Assembly: GCF_001267925.1 (NCBI RefSeq)
Contig: NZ_CP011409.1
Location: 3,224,001 to 3,288,000, forward strand
Direction of reading: 5' to 3'
DNA: 64,000 bases
From: Herbaspirillum hiltneri N3
GTDB taxonomy: Bacteria; Pseudomonadota; Gammaproteobacteria; Burkholderiales; Burkholderiaceae_D
Shown here one piece after another: positions 17,758 through 26,854 of the stretch (positions are counted from its first letter, which is position 1; the number at the start of each line of letters is the position of its first letter). The translations under genes were made by a program, and so were the position numbers. The notes under the pieces were generated by a model. It did not search any database and was not told where the DNA came from. It saw nothing but the letters and a program-made list of their open reading frames with translations.

Positions 17758-17967
17758 ATGTGGATTATCATTGGCGCCATTGCACTGCCCATCGCGGCAG
17801 CGCTGTTTTTCCAGTTGTTGCAGGCGATGAACCTGGTACCGGAAAGCAACGAGGATTTCATCTTCATCGAAGCTGCGGAATTAGCGGAACAACAGACTGA
17901 CGCAACAGCCAGGAACAATGCTTTCGTTGCGGCGGTCAATATCCAGGTCCCCGTGAAGGATTTCTGA
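17758..17967 (+). CDS. Small single-pass membrane protein, unknown
   Basis: 69 residues beginning MWIIIGAIALPIAAALFFQLLQAMN, an uncleaved membrane helix, followed by an acidic soluble tail (about 30-69, ending VNIQVPVKDF). I do not recognise the family. The ATG follows GAGGGAA at a good distance, and the upstream region carries the second copy of the TetR operator, so it is probably the regulated target of the preceding gene. Confidence 0.72.
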   Translation: MWIIIGAIALPIAAALFFQLLQAMNLVPESNEDFIFIEAAELAEQQTDATARNNAFVAAVNIQVPVKDF

Positions 17968-18044
17968 ACGTCTGCGTTGGCAGCGTCGGCATTGCCTCAC
18001 TGGATTGACAGCCTCCTTATCAACACCAGCCCGACGAACCGCCG

Positions 18045-18746
18045 ATGTCCACACCCAAGAACGAACCGACCTTGTCCGCCGAGATCTTTCCCGACCGGCA
18101 ACCGAACACCCTTTCCTGCATGCTCGCCCTGCTGATCGCCGTGATCAGCTGGTTTGCGCTGAGCGCCCAGACCGACATCACCATCGACCGCCTGCTCGAT
18201 CGCGGCTTGACGGTCATGGATGGCGTCGAGCGTCTGACGAGTTATCTCACCAACCTGACCATCCTGCTGAGTGCGGTGAGCTTTTCCGCGCTGGCCCTGC
18301 CCGGCGTCAATCAGGTCAGCCGCTTCTTCCGCAAGCCGCAGGTCATTACGGCGGTGGTGGCATACATGATCTTCGTCGGCATTGCCTACAACCTCCTGCT
18401 ACGCCAGCTGTGGCAGCCGACCGGTTTCCGCGCGCTGGTCAATGAAAGCCTGCATACCGTGACGCCGCTGCTGGCGCTGGTGTACTGGATTTTTTTCGTG
18501 CCGCGCTTTCAGCCCAGTCTGAAGAAATGCCTGCTGTGGCTGGTCTACCCGCTCGGCTACCTGAGCATCACGCTGTGGCGCGGCGGCAGTTCCGGCTTCT
18601 ATCCCTATCCCTTCATCAACGTGCGCGACCTCGGCTATCCGCACGTGCTGCTCAACGCCACCGGCCTGTTCGCCGGTTTTCTGGTTCTGATGGGCCTGTT
18701 GCTGGTCATCAACAACACCGGCAAGAATCTGCTGCTGCGCCGCTGA
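18045..18746 (+). CDS. Pr6Pr-family (FAR-17a/AIG1-like) membrane protein
   Basis: 233 residues with about six transmembrane helices. Characteristic pieces are LTSYLTNLTILLSAVSFS, an ESLHTVTPLLALVYWIFF segment in which a His is conserved, and YPYPFINVRDLGYPHVLLNATGLFAGFLVLMGLLLV. This fits the Pr6Pr/androgen-induced-gene group; eukaryotic members are esterases of hydroxylated fatty-acid esters, but bacterial roles are unknown. It starts at ATG 18045 and lies downstream of the small TetR-controlled gene with a 77-base gap, so co-transcription is possible. Confidence 0.85.
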   Translation: MSTPKNEPTLSAEIFPDRQPNTLSCMLALLIAVISWFALSAQTDITIDRLLDRGLTVMDGVERLTSYLTNLTILLSAVSFSALALPGVNQVSRFFRKPQVITAVVAYMIFVGIAYNLLLRQLWQPTGFRALVNESLHTVTPLLALVYWIFFVPRFQPSLKKCLLWLVYPLGYLSITLWRGGSSGFYPYPFINVRDLGYPHVLLNATGLFAGFLVLMGLLLVINNTGKNLLLRR

Positions 18747-18898
18747 AGCCTCGCTCATTCGATCGCGGATGTAAAAAAATGTTGTCGAAAATCGCGGGAA
18801 TCGAGGTTTCTTTCTCAAGTTGTCACGCAGACGACCGATAAAGGCTGTGGACAGACTGTATTCCCCATCACTGGAGCGCGATCATTTCTCTCACCTAC

Positions 18899-19501
18899 AT
18901 GCCTGACCCCGCTACGGGCAGGCGCCGCAACCCGGCCACGCACGATGCCATCCTGGACGCCACCTGCGTCCTGCTGGATGAGATCGGCTTCGACAAGCTC
19001 TCGCTTGAAGGCGTGGCTGCGCGCGCAGGTGTGGGTAAAGCGACGATCTATCGCTGGTGGCCGAACAAGAGTTCGCTGGCCATGGAAGCATTGCTGCGTG
19101 AAGTCGGTCCGAATGTCGCCTTCCCGGAAACCGAATCGGCCCGCCACGACATCGAGAATCAGATCCGCAAGCTGGCCAAGCTGTATCGCGGCAAGACCGG
19201 CCGCGTGGTGTGCGAAATGATCGGCCTGTCGCAATTCGACGCCGAGACCATGCGCCTGTTCAACGACAACTTCCTCGATCCGCGCCGCAACGCCGCCAAA
19301 CAAGTCCTGTTGCGCGGCATCCAGAACGGCGAATTCAAGCCTGACCTCGACTTTGATGTCATCTTCGACCTGCTGTACGGTCCGATCATCCAGCGCATGC
19401 TCATGCGCCACGCCGGCATCGACGAGCGCCATGTTGACCTGCACGTCGCCTTGGTGCTCGACGGCATCACCCCCGCCAAAACCAATATCGAATTAATTTA
19501 A
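18899..19501 (+). CDS. TetR/AcrR-family regulator
   Basis: 200 residues. The helix-turn-helix (about 12-60) reads ILDATCVLLDEIGFDKLSLEGVAARAGVGKATIYRWWPNKSSLAMEAL. The helical C-terminal domain, with RNAAKQVLLRGIQNGEFKPDLDFDVIFDLLYGPIIQRML, is of the TetR_C_11-like type. Target and ligand are unknown. No divergent gene and no obvious palindrome lie immediately upstream. Confidence 0.92.
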   Translation: MPDPATGRRRNPATHDAILDATCVLLDEIGFDKLSLEGVAARAGVGKATIYRWWPNKSSLAMEALLREVGPNVAFPETESARHDIENQIRKLAKLYRGKTGRVVCEMIGLSQFDAETMRLFNDNFLDPRRNAAKQVLLRGIQNGEFKPDLDFDVIFDLLYGPIIQRMLMRHAGIDERHVDLHVALVLDGITPAKTNIELI

Positions 19502-19897
19502 CAACATTCTCGCAAGATTTGTTGCGCCGTAGGAATTTTGCACCTAGAATTAGAGACGAAACGTATCGTCTTGTTTTTCTATTGCACAACAACGCATCCA
19601 CCTCGGTTGGAATGCGCTCAACCTCAGCGAGAACCGTAAATGCCCTGTCACAATTTGGCGACCTCCGGTCGGCCAGAGACACGACCGCTTGCCTGCGCAG
19701 CGACGCCACGGCCCGGCGGTCGGCTTTCCATTTCCCGGTCTGTCCTTGCTCTTCTGCCGCGCCTGTCACCCGAACGGCGCCGCGACTGTTCGCACCTGCT
19801 GCTTCGCCTGTCTGAATGAAGACGCGGGCGCCATGCCGAGAATGAAATAAGAAACCGAATAAATTCAATCAAGTCAGTTTGCAGATGCGGGGGCACT
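19502..19897. other. Intergenic region, 396 bp, nothing assigned
   Basis: It starts AT-rich (19500-19600) and becomes GC-rich. A 133-codon frame on the minus strand has no recognisable features and reads as Arg-rich noise. I see no terminator or RNA. Confidence 0.5.
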
Positions 19898-20317
19898 ATG
19901 CAGAACGATGTGGCAAATGCAGGAAATAACACGAGCAACCGGAACATCAGCTGTCGCCAACCCGGCCGCATGAATGCGCCGCAGCGTTCGGGCCATGACA
20001 TTCCGTGCAGCAGTCAGCACGACGAGATACCGCATATCGCCCACGCCGACGTCCAGGTGCATCGCACCGTGTCGTTCTGGAGTTTCCTGCTGTTGCCCAT
20101 GGCAGTCGTACTGGGATGGACTCAATATGCTTCCCTGAGCGCGGCGCCGTGGATGGACATGGCCGAGATGCAGAATCCCGGCCACTGGAACGACGCCATG
20201 CGTTACTACATCTGGCTGCAGCTGGTCTGGGTGCCGGCCAACATGGTTCTCTTCCTGGTCTGGTGCGCGCTTGGCGTGCGGATCTGGAACTGCAGACGCA
20301 AACTCCCGGCGTTGTAA
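19898..20317 (+). CDS. Hypothetical membrane protein
   Basis: 139 residues. A polar N-terminus (about 1-55) precedes two hydrophobic helices (about 58-80, VSFWSFLLLPMAVVLGWTQYA, and about 105-130, YYIWLQLVWVPANMVLFLVWCALGVRIW). I do not recognise it. The real start may be the ATG at 19970 (MNAPQRSGHD). Membrane helices with sensible codon use suggest it is real, but there is no partner or motif to suggest a role. Confidence 0.55.
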   Translation: MQNDVANAGNNTSNRNISCRQPGRMNAPQRSGHDIPCSSQHDEIPHIAHADVQVHRTVSFWSFLLLPMAVVLGWTQYASLSAAPWMDMAEMQNPGHWNDAMRYYIWLQLVWVPANMVLFLVWCALGVRIWNCRRKLPAL

Positions 20318-20518
20318 TTCCACTTGATCGCACCGCCCCGCGCGCCCTCCTCCGGACGACGTGTCGCCACCTCGCAGCCAGGACGGCAATGCCGTGCAAT
20401 GCGAGCAGGCATCTGATTCGCCGGCTGCCCACATGGCGGACAACACATCCGGCCGGACGCCTGAAAAAAAGTATCCTCAAAGACGCACCCGAATCGTATG
20501 AACAGGCAAACGTTTCTA

Positions 20519-20524
20519 TATAAT
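20519..20524 (+). promoter_or_regulatory. Consensus -10 hexamer TATAAT before the EAL gene
   Basis: A perfect TATAAT, 48 bases before the TTG start and in an AT-rich stretch. The region 16-18 bases upstream (around GTATGA) is a weak -35. Confidence 0.45.
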
Positions 20525-20571
20525 CATTGGCAAAAATAAAATTAATTTGAGCGAGTCCGCCTCATCTGTTT

Positions 20572-23355
20572 TTGTATCTGCTCGAACGAAAAACAAGAAA
20601 AAGGGACCTGAAGAAAACGCCCGCATCACCGGTCACGGAAAGTGCAGCCACCGATTCATGCACAACACATCAAGAATCCTCTTATAAGCCAACGACAGTG
20701 AAGAAGCGCCTGCCCAAAGTCCTCAGCATTCTGGCCTGGCCCATTGGGTGCCTCATCCTGGCAATCGTCATGTGGTCGCTGCTGCTGGCGCGCCTCAATG
20801 ACCGCGAAGCGGAAATCGGCAAGAACGCCCTGCAGGAAGCGGGCGTCCAGTCGAAGTCGTATGCCGAGCAACTGGCCCGCGCCGTCAGCCAGGTCGACCA
20901 GATCACCCTGCACCTCAAGTACTACTGGACTTACACCGACGGCCACCTGAGCGTGGAAGACCAGCAGCAGCAAGGTCTCTATCCGACCTCCTCGCTGCTG
21001 TATGTCACCATCTCGGATCGCGACGGCAAACTCCTGACCAGCTCGCTGTCGCTGCAAAAGCTGACAAACGTCGCCAATCGCGATTACTTCCTGACCCATA
21101 AGAATCACGCCCACAGCGGACTGCTGATCAGCAATCCGGCGATCGGCATACGCTCGCAACGCATGCTGATCCGCTTTTCGCGCCGCCTCGACGACGCAGT
21201 GGGCAACTTCAACGGCATCGTCATGGTCGCAGTGGAACCTGCCTTCCTGGCGCCGTCGCAAGATGAATCGGCGCTCGGCAAGAAGGACTTCATCGCGCTG
21301 TTCCAGCCGGATGGCACGCCGCTGCTGTCGCGCACAATGGATGCGCTGCAGACGCAGGAAACCGCCTTCAAATCGCGGCCGCCGCTGGCCGGCGCCAGCG
21401 GCGCCATGGTCATGCCCGGCTCCACCTTCGACGATGGCGAGGAGCGTATCGTGGCATGGCATGCGGTGCGCGGTTATCCGCTGGTGGCGGCGGTGGGCGT
21501 GTCGACGCGCGACGTCTATGCCGCGTTCCGCGAGCGCGCCTCCGACTACATGTTCATCGCCAGCGCCTGTTCGGCGTTCCTGGCGATCTGCGCAGTGGTC
21601 GGCATGCTGTTCTCGATGCGGCTGGCGATCCGCAAGCACGAAACCGAAAAGGCCCGTGAAGCCTACGGCATCGTCACCGAAGGCGGCGCCGATGGTTTTT
21701 ACATGTGGCTGGCGCTACGCGGCAAGGACGGCGAGATCGTCGACTTCCAGGTGCTCGACTGCAACGAACGCGGCGCTGCCATCTTCGGCATCAACAAGTC
21801 CGAACTCATCGGCAGCCACATGTCGCGGTTCTATTCGCCCGAGTATTTTGCGACGCTGATGCGGACCTTCCGCAGCGCCATGGAAAACGGCGAATACGAA
21901 GACGAATTCGAGACCCCGCCGGAAAGCCCGCTCGGCGCCTCATGGCTGCATCGGCGCATGGTGCGCACGCGTTTCGGACTGGCCATCACGGTGCGCGACA
22001 TCAGCGAAAGCAAGACGCATGAACTGGCCCTGCTGGACCAGATCAACACCGATGAATTGACAGGCCTGCCCAACCGTCATTGGGTGTTGCGCTACCTGAA
22101 CCGGCTGTTGCACGACGCCGCCGGCGACGGCCGCGGTTTCGCCGTGCTGTTCGCCGACCTCGACGACTTCAAGAACGTCAACGACACGCTCGGCCACTCC
22201 AGCGGCGACCTGCTGTTGCAAGCGGTCACACAGCGGCTGCGCGAGCTGGTCCCCGCGCCGCATGAAGTGGTGCGCTTCGGCGGCGATTCGTTCACGGTGA
22301 TTCAGCAAGGTGGCAGCATCGATGACGCGGCCCAGCTGGCGGATCGCATCCTGCAGGCGTTTTCACGCCCGCTGATGCTGTCCAACCAGAACATCCTGCA
22401 GGTCAACCTGTCGATCGGGATCAGCATCTTCCCGCGCGACGGCAGCAGTGTCGACGCGCTGCTCAAACATGCCGACACCGCCATGCACGCCGCCAAATCG
22501 GAGGGCAAGAAACGCTTCCGCTTCTACCAGCCGCAATTGTCCGAGCGGCTGCAGATCAAGATAGAAAATGAAAATGCCTTGCGCCTGGCGATCGAGCGTG
22601 ACGAGTTCGTGCTGTATTTCCAGCCGCGCGTGAATGCGGTCAGCGGTGAATTCTGCAGCATGGAAGCACTGGCGCGCTGGAGGCATCCGGTGCGCGGTAT
22701 CGTCTCGCCGCTCGAGTTCATCCCCGTGGCGGAAGAAACCGGCCTGATCCTGCAACTGGGTGAACTGATCATCCGCAAGGCCTGCGCGCAACTGGCGCAA
22801 TGGCGTATCGCCGGCCTGCCGCTGCTGCCGATGTCGGTCAACGTCTCCTCGCGCCAGCTCAACCAGGGCAATCTCAACGACATCATTGCCTCCGCGCTGG
22901 CTGAATACGCGATCACCCCAGCCCAGCTGGAACTGGAACTGACCGAATCCTGCATGATGGCCGACGCCATCGAGGTCGCCGAAGAACTGGCGTCGTTCCG
23001 CAAGCTCGGCATCAAGTTGCTGGTGGACGATTTCGGCACCGGCTATTCATCGCTGTCGCAGCTGCAGCGCCTCGACCTGGACGTGCTGAAAGTGGACAAG
23101 GCCTTCACCGCCGAACTAGGCGTGCGGGCCGAAAGCGAAGTACTCTTCAACGCCATGGTGTCGATGGCGCACGCCCTGCGCATGACGGTGGTCGCCGAAG
23201 GCGTGGAAACCGAAGCGCAACTGCACCTGCTGCAGGCCTTGCACTGCGACGAGGTACAGGGTTACTACATCTCGCATCCCGTCCCCGCCGCCGACATTCC
23301 GCCGCTCATGCAACGCCGCTATCTGTTCCCTGCTGCTCCGGTCACGCTGGACTGA
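20572..23355 (+). CDS. Membrane c-di-GMP protein: Cache-PAS-GGDEF-EAL
   Basis: About 927 residues from TTG 20572; GTG 20698 (VKKRLPKVLSILAW) is the main alternative and neither has a strong ribosome site. A transmembrane helix (about 50-72), a periplasmic double-Cache domain (about 75-325) and a second helix (about 325-350) come first. A PAS-like domain (about 360-485) follows. The GGDEF domain has GGDSF (near 570) in place of GGDEF, so cyclase activity is doubtful. The EAL domain (about 660-905) keeps EALARW, ELELTES, DDFGTGYSS and KVDKAF. It is most likely a ligand-regulated phosphodiesterase that lowers c-di-GMP, opposite to WspR. Confidence 0.93.
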   Translation: MYLLERKTRKRDLKKTPASPVTESAATDSCTTHQESSYKPTTVKKRLPKVLSILAWPIGCLILAIVMWSLLLARLNDREAEIGKNALQEAGVQSKSYAEQLARAVSQVDQITLHLKYYWTYTDGHLSVEDQQQQGLYPTSSLLYVTISDRDGKLLTSSLSLQKLTNVANRDYFLTHKNHAHSGLLISNPAIGIRSQRMLIRFSRRLDDAVGNFNGIVMVAVEPAFLAPSQDESALGKKDFIALFQPDGTPLLSRTMDALQTQETAFKSRPPLAGASGAMVMPGSTFDDGEERIVAWHAVRGYPLVAAVGVSTRDVYAAFRERASDYMFIASACSAFLAICAVVGMLFSMRLAIRKHETEKAREAYGIVTEGGADGFYMWLALRGKDGEIVDFQVLDCNERGAAIFGINKSELIGSHMSRFYSPEYFATLMRTFRSAMENGEYEDEFETPPESPLGASWLHRRMVRTRFGLAITVRDISESKTHELALLDQINTDELTGLPNRHWVLRYLNRLLHDAAGDGRGFAVLFADLDDFKNVNDTLGHSSGDLLLQAVTQRLRELVPAPHEVVRFGGDSFTVIQQGGSIDDAAQLADRILQAFSRPLMLSNQNILQVNLSIGISIFPRDGSSVDALLKHADTAMHAAKSEGKKRFRFYQPQLSERLQIKIENENALRLAIERDEFVLYFQPRVNAVSGEFCSMEALARWRHPVRGIVSPLEFIPVAEETGLILQLGELIIRKACAQLAQWRIAGLPLLPMSVNVSSRQLNQGNLNDIIASALAEYAITPAQLELELTESCMMADAIEVAEELASFRKLGIKLLVDDFGTGYSSLSQLQRLDLDVLKVDKAFTAELGVRAESEVLFNAMVSMAHALRMTVVAEGVETEAQLHLLQALHCDEVQGYYISHPVPAADIPPLMQRRYLFPAAPVTLD

Positions 23356-23356
23356 A

Positions 23357-24757
23357 TCACTTCGCCTGCACCAGCACCGCCTTCGACACATCTGCCGCCG
23401 CATTGCCTTCCATCACGACAATGCGCGCTGCAGCCTCAACCGATGAAACGCCGGGCGCCGCCAGCTCTCGCAACGGTCCGATGGCCGTGCCATTCGACAT
23501 GCCCTTGGCATCGGTGACGAAACGCGCAACCGGCGCTGCCTGGCCATCGAGATAGACGCTGTAAGCGGTCTGCGGCTTGAGCTTGAACAACGACACTTCC
23601 AGCGCGTCGACCACGCCGAGATTGCGCGACACCACAAAGCCGCGCGCCTCGGCGGGACCGCTGGCCGCCGCTTGCAGGCGGATGTTGAGCGGATCGCTGT
23701 TCACGCGCGCAACCAGATTGGCGGCGCCGCCGTCCGCACCGGCGACATGCGACAGATACACCAGCGCCTGCGGCGCCTGACCGCCGCCGATATGCGCAAT
23801 CACCTTGTTGGAAGCCGTGTCGATGACCTCGACGCCATCCCCGTTCTCGAGTCCGACATAGATGCGGCTGCTGTCATCCGCAGTCCATATCCCATGCGGC
23901 AAGGCGCCGGTGGCGATGGTCGCAATGAGCTTCGCGTCCTTGTCGGTGGTGTAGACCTTGACGACGTTTTCACCGCCGACGGTGACATACGCCAGCACCT
24001 TGCCGCCGACCCTGGCAAACGACAGATGGTTGGTGATGAAGCCGGTGTCGATCACGCCGACGACTTGCTGCGTGCGGGTATCGATGCGCGTGACCTTGCC
24101 GACGTCCTTGTGCGTCATCCAGACTTCCTTGTAGTCCGGGGTGAATTGCAGGAACGGTGAAAACGGACTGACGACGTCGATTTTCTTCACCACCTTGTGC
24201 GACTGTACGTCGATCACGTCGACTTGCGGCGTGAAGCTCGACACCGCAAACGCCAGCTTGTTGTCCGGCATGAACTGCACCATGCCGGGACCGACGCCGG
24301 TCTGGATGCGACCGGTCTCCTTGAAGCTGACCGGATCGATTACCGAGATGTAATCCTCGCCGCGCACCACCACCCAGACTTCCTTGCCGTCGGCGCTGAA
24401 GAAACCTTCATGCGGCGAGCGACCGACGTAAGTCGTACCCTTGACCTTGTTGGTTGCCGTGTCGATGAAGGTCACCGAGTTGGAACCGTTGGAGACCACC
24501 AGCAGCGTCTTGTGGTCGGGTGAAAATCCCATGCCGTGCACGTTGATCTGCCCCTTGTACAGCGGCGACAGCACGTCCGGACGCGGATTGCCGAGGCGGA
24601 TCTGACCGACCAGCGTGTTGGTGGCGGGATTGATGACGCTGACGGTATTGTTGTTCTGGTCGGCGGTGTAGACGCGATCGTCGGCCGACGGCAAAGCCGA
24701 GGCGGCGTGTGCGAACAAGGCTGCGACAGCGCCGAGCGCCAATGCGGATTTTTTCAT
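23357..24757 (-). CDS. Exported YncE-like beta-propeller protein
   Basis: 466 residues. A Sec signal peptide (MKKSALALGAVAALFAHAASA) leads into repeated propeller blades of the type VYTADQNNNTVSVINPATNTLVGQIRLG, LLVVSNGSNSVTFIDTATNKVKGTTYVG and VWVVVRGEDYISVIDPVSFKETGRIQTG. A beta-rich C-terminal domain (about 350-466) ends in VLVQAK. The role is unknown; such proteins often lie beside copper or redox genes. It follows the DUF305 gene by 39 bases on the same strand and is probably transcribed with it from the promoter carrying the 25394-25407 box. Confidence 0.88.
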   Translation of the reverse strand: MKKSALALGAVAALFAHAASALPSADDRVYTADQNNNTVSVINPATNTLVGQIRLGNPRPDVLSPLYKGQINVHGMGFSPDHKTLLVVSNGSNSVTFIDTATNKVKGTTYVGRSPHEGFFSADGKEVWVVVRGEDYISVIDPVSFKETGRIQTGVGPGMVQFMPDNKLAFAVSSFTPQVDVIDVQSHKVVKKIDVVSPFSPFLQFTPDYKEVWMTHKDVGKVTRIDTRTQQVVGVIDTGFITNHLSFARVGGKVLAYVTVGGENVVKVYTTDKDAKLIATIATGALPHGIWTADDSSRIYVGLENGDGVEVIDTASNKVIAHIGGGQAPQALVYLSHVAGADGGAANLVARVNSDPLNIRLQAAASGPAEARGFVVSRNLGVVDALEVSLFKLKPQTAYSVYLDGQAAPVARFVTDAKGMSNGTAIGPLRELAAPGVSSVEAAARIVVMEGNAAADVSKAVLVQAK

Positions 24758-24796
24758 GTTGGTGGTGTCCCTGAGTTGGATTGTGATTGGTTAAAA

Positions 24797-25282
24797 CTAT
24801 TGGCCGCCGGCGCCGCCATGACGCTGCAACCAGGCTTGCATGACCTTGATTTCATTCTGCTGTTCGGTGATGATGCCCAGCGCCAGATTGCGGATTTCCG
24901 GATCATCGGAGTACAGCAGCACGGCCTTCGCCATGTCGATCGCGCCCTGGTGATGCGGCATCATCATCGTGATGAAATCGTGTGCCGGTTTGCCGTTCAT
25001 CGGCGCCTGCGCCATGCCGTAGTCCATCACCGCCATGGCGTCGTCCATCAATCCTGCAAACGGCTTTGCGGTGCTGGCGATGAAGGCCGGCGGCGCCATG
25101 CCGTGCGCGGCGGCGGTTTCAGTGGCGTGATGGTGCTGCATATGCTGGCTATTCTGCATATCCTGGGCCAGCACATTACCGCTGCTGCACAGGAAAATCG
25201 TCGCTGCCAGCACCGAGCCGGCGACTGCCATTGCAGCAGCGACGTGGCGCTGCCCGGCCATGAATCTCATTGTTTGTTCCAT
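24797..25282 (-). CDS. DUF305-family exported protein
   Basis: 161 residues. A signal peptide (hydrophobic core AAAMAVAGSVLAATIFLCSSGNVLA) is followed by a Met/His-rich stretch (DMQNSQHMQHHH) and the DUF305 core. The core carries the family signature HDFITMMMPHHQGAIDMAKAVL and EIRNLALGIITEQQNEIKVMQAWLQRH. The Met/His enrichment is consistent with periplasmic copper binding, which is often proposed for this family but is inferred here. The start at 25282 has a good GGGAGG site. A CusR-like box lies 112-125 bases upstream. Confidence 0.9.
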   Translation of the reverse strand: MEQTMRFMAGQRHVAAAMAVAGSVLAATIFLCSSGNVLAQDMQNSQHMQHHHATETAAAHGMAPPAFIASTAKPFAGLMDDAMAVMDYGMAQAPMNGKPAHDFITMMMPHHQGAIDMAKAVLLYSDDPEIRNLALGIITEQQNEIKVMQAWLQRHGGAGGQ

Positions 25283-25393
25283 GCAAACCTCCCTTGTATT
25301 TCTGATCGTGGACGATCCATCGCACCGGTGAACGGTGCACAGGATTGACGCTCAGTGTAGGAGGCGCAAAGGGTTAAACGGATGACAAAGCGG

Positions 25394-25407
25394 TGACAAA
25401 TTTGTCA
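25394..25407 (-). promoter_or_regulatory. CusR/HprR-like box before the DUF305 unit
   Basis: Perfect palindrome TGACAAATTTGTCA, identical to the one at 27955-27968, with an extra direct half-site TGACAAA at 25383-25389. It fits the published CusR-type pattern TGACAANNTTGTCA. It lies downstream of msrA and upstream of the DUF305-propeller genes. Confidence 0.8.
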
Positions 25408-25444
25408 TGCTTCCCTCCGCGTGGAAGGAAGCACGTCGGACAAA

Positions 25445-26158
25445 TTATTTCTTGAAGACGGTGACCGGCGCGGCGCGATAGTCGGAGGGAAACAGCTGTT
25501 TGAAATTCTCGATCTTTGGCAGATCGAAACGCGCGATATAGCCTTGCGTCGGATGCAGCGTCGCAAAATCCTGATGGTAGTCTTCGGCCGCATAAAACGC
25601 CGCCGGCGCCAACGGCGTCAATTGCGTGACGATGCGCGCCGGGTAGACCTTGGCCGCATCAAGCTGGGCGATGTAGTCGGCGGCGATGCGCTTCTGCTCA
25701 TCGCTCTGGTAGAAGATGGCCGAACGATATTGCGTGCCGCTGTCCGGCCCCTGACGATTGAGCTGGGTCGGGTCGTGCACAACCGAGAAATAGATTTGCA
25801 GGATCTTGCCGTAAGAAACCTTGCGCGGATCGAAGGTCACCTTGACCGATTCGGCATGGCCGGTAGAACCGCTGCCGACCATCTCGTAGCGCGCAGTTTC
25901 CTTGTTGCCGCCGGCATAGCCGGACACCGCGCTGGTCACGCCGAGAGTGTGCTGGAACACTGCCTGCACGCCCCAGAAACAACCGCCGGCGAGAACCACT
26001 GTTTCGGTGGCGGCATTGCTGGCGGGCGCGCTTTTCGGCGGTGGAATCCTGAATGCCGATTCCGCAGCAAAAGCGGGCGAGGCAGGCAATGCAGACATCG
26101 TGATTGCCGAAGCGGCAAACAGAAGCGGCAAACCGTATTTGTGCAAAGTGTTTTTCAT
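25445..26158 (-). CDS. msrA: MsrA: exported peptide-methionine (S)-S-oxide reductase
   Basis: 237 residues from ATG 26158 (ATG 26161 adds one Met; the AAGG site fits 26158 better). A signal peptide (about 1-35, ending SPAFA) precedes the MsrA catalytic core. The core contains VVLAGGCFWGVQAVFQHTLGVTSAVSGYAGG with the nucleophilic Cys, and GHAESVKVTFDP. It repairs Met-S-sulfoxide. A signal peptide is unusual for MsrA and places it in the periplasm beside MsrP, which reduces both isomers. It overlaps the msrQ stop. Confidence 0.92.
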   Translation of the reverse strand: MKNTLHKYGLPLLFAASAITMSALPASPAFAAESAFRIPPPKSAPASNAATETVVLAGGCFWGVQAVFQHTLGVTSAVSGYAGGNKETARYEMVGSGSTGHAESVKVTFDPRKVSYGKILQIYFSVVHDPTQLNRQGPDSGTQYRSAIFYQSDEQKRIAADYIAQLDAAKVYPARIVTQLTPLAPAAFYAAEDYHQDFATLHPTQGYIARFDLPKIENFKQLFPSDYRAAPVTVFKK

Positions 26159-26841
26159 CATTTACCTTCTTTCATCAAAGCAGTTCCTGTATTGCCGGCG
26201 CCGCGCCGCGACCACAGTTGCGCCAGTCGCTGGAGGTTTTTTTCCGACAGCACGCGCGTCAGCAACAGCAGCGCCACGATCATCGAAAACAGGATCGGTT
26301 GCGCCAGCAGATTCTTGCCCGCCTTGACCCACCAGAAATGCAGCACGCCCAGCGGCACGATCACATAGGTGAGCCGGTGCAGCCATTGCCAGCGCTTGCC
26401 GCCCAACCTGCGCACCATGGCGTTGGTGCTGGTGACGGCCAGTGGAATCAGCAGTACGAAGGCCAGCACGCCGACCGTGATGAACGGCCGCTTGACGATG
26501 TCGGCCCACATCTCCCGTACGTCGAAGAAATGATCGAGCCAGAAGAAAATCGTGAAATGCAACGCGACATAGAAAAATGCATACAACCCCAGCATGCGAC
26601 GCAGGCGCACCAGCCAGTTCCACTTCGTCAGCTTGCGCAGCGGCGTCACCGCCAGCGTGATGCACAGGAAATACAAGGCCCAGTCGCCGGTATTACGGGT
26701 GATGAATTCGATCGGGTTGGCGCCCAGCCGGTCGAGGAAGCCGAACGCCACCAGCCGCGCCAGCGGCAGCAGCGCCAGCACGAACAGCAGGTTGCGCAGG
26801 TGCTGCACCTGGCGCTGCGTAAGATTTTTCAGGGATGGCAT
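26158..26841 (-). CDS. msrQ: MsrQ: haem membrane subunit of the MsrPQ system
   Basis: 227 residues with six hydrophobic helices of the ferric-reductase-like fold. Histidines in LYAFFYVALHFTIFF, WQWLHRLTYVIVPLGVLHFWW and nearby segments are the expected b-haem ligands. It passes electrons from the quinone pool to MsrP. I chose the start MPSLKNLTQRQ at 26841, 14 bases after the msrP stop; the frame is open upstream inside msrP. Its stop overlaps the msrA start. Confidence 0.93.
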   Translation of the reverse strand: MPSLKNLTQRQVQHLRNLLFVLALLPLARLVAFGFLDRLGANPIEFITRNTGDWALYFLCITLAVTPLRKLTKWNWLVRLRRMLGLYAFFYVALHFTIFFWLDHFFDVREMWADIVKRPFITVGVLAFVLLIPLAVTSTNAMVRRLGGKRWQWLHRLTYVIVPLGVLHFWWVKAGKNLLAQPILFSMIVALLLLTRVLSEKNLQRLAQLWSRRGAGNTGTALMKEGK

Positions 26842-26854
26842 GTCGGCTCCGGCG

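Noticed and set aside
19467..19868. 133-codon minus-strand frame in the gap after the second TetR gene
   Set aside because: Arg/Ala-rich, no membrane helix, no ribosome site, overlaps the end of the TetR gene.
20572..23355. Bifunctional diguanylate cyclase/phosphodiesterase
   Set aside because: The GGDSF motif departs from the catalytic GGDEF/GGEEF, so I call it a probable phosphodiesterase only.
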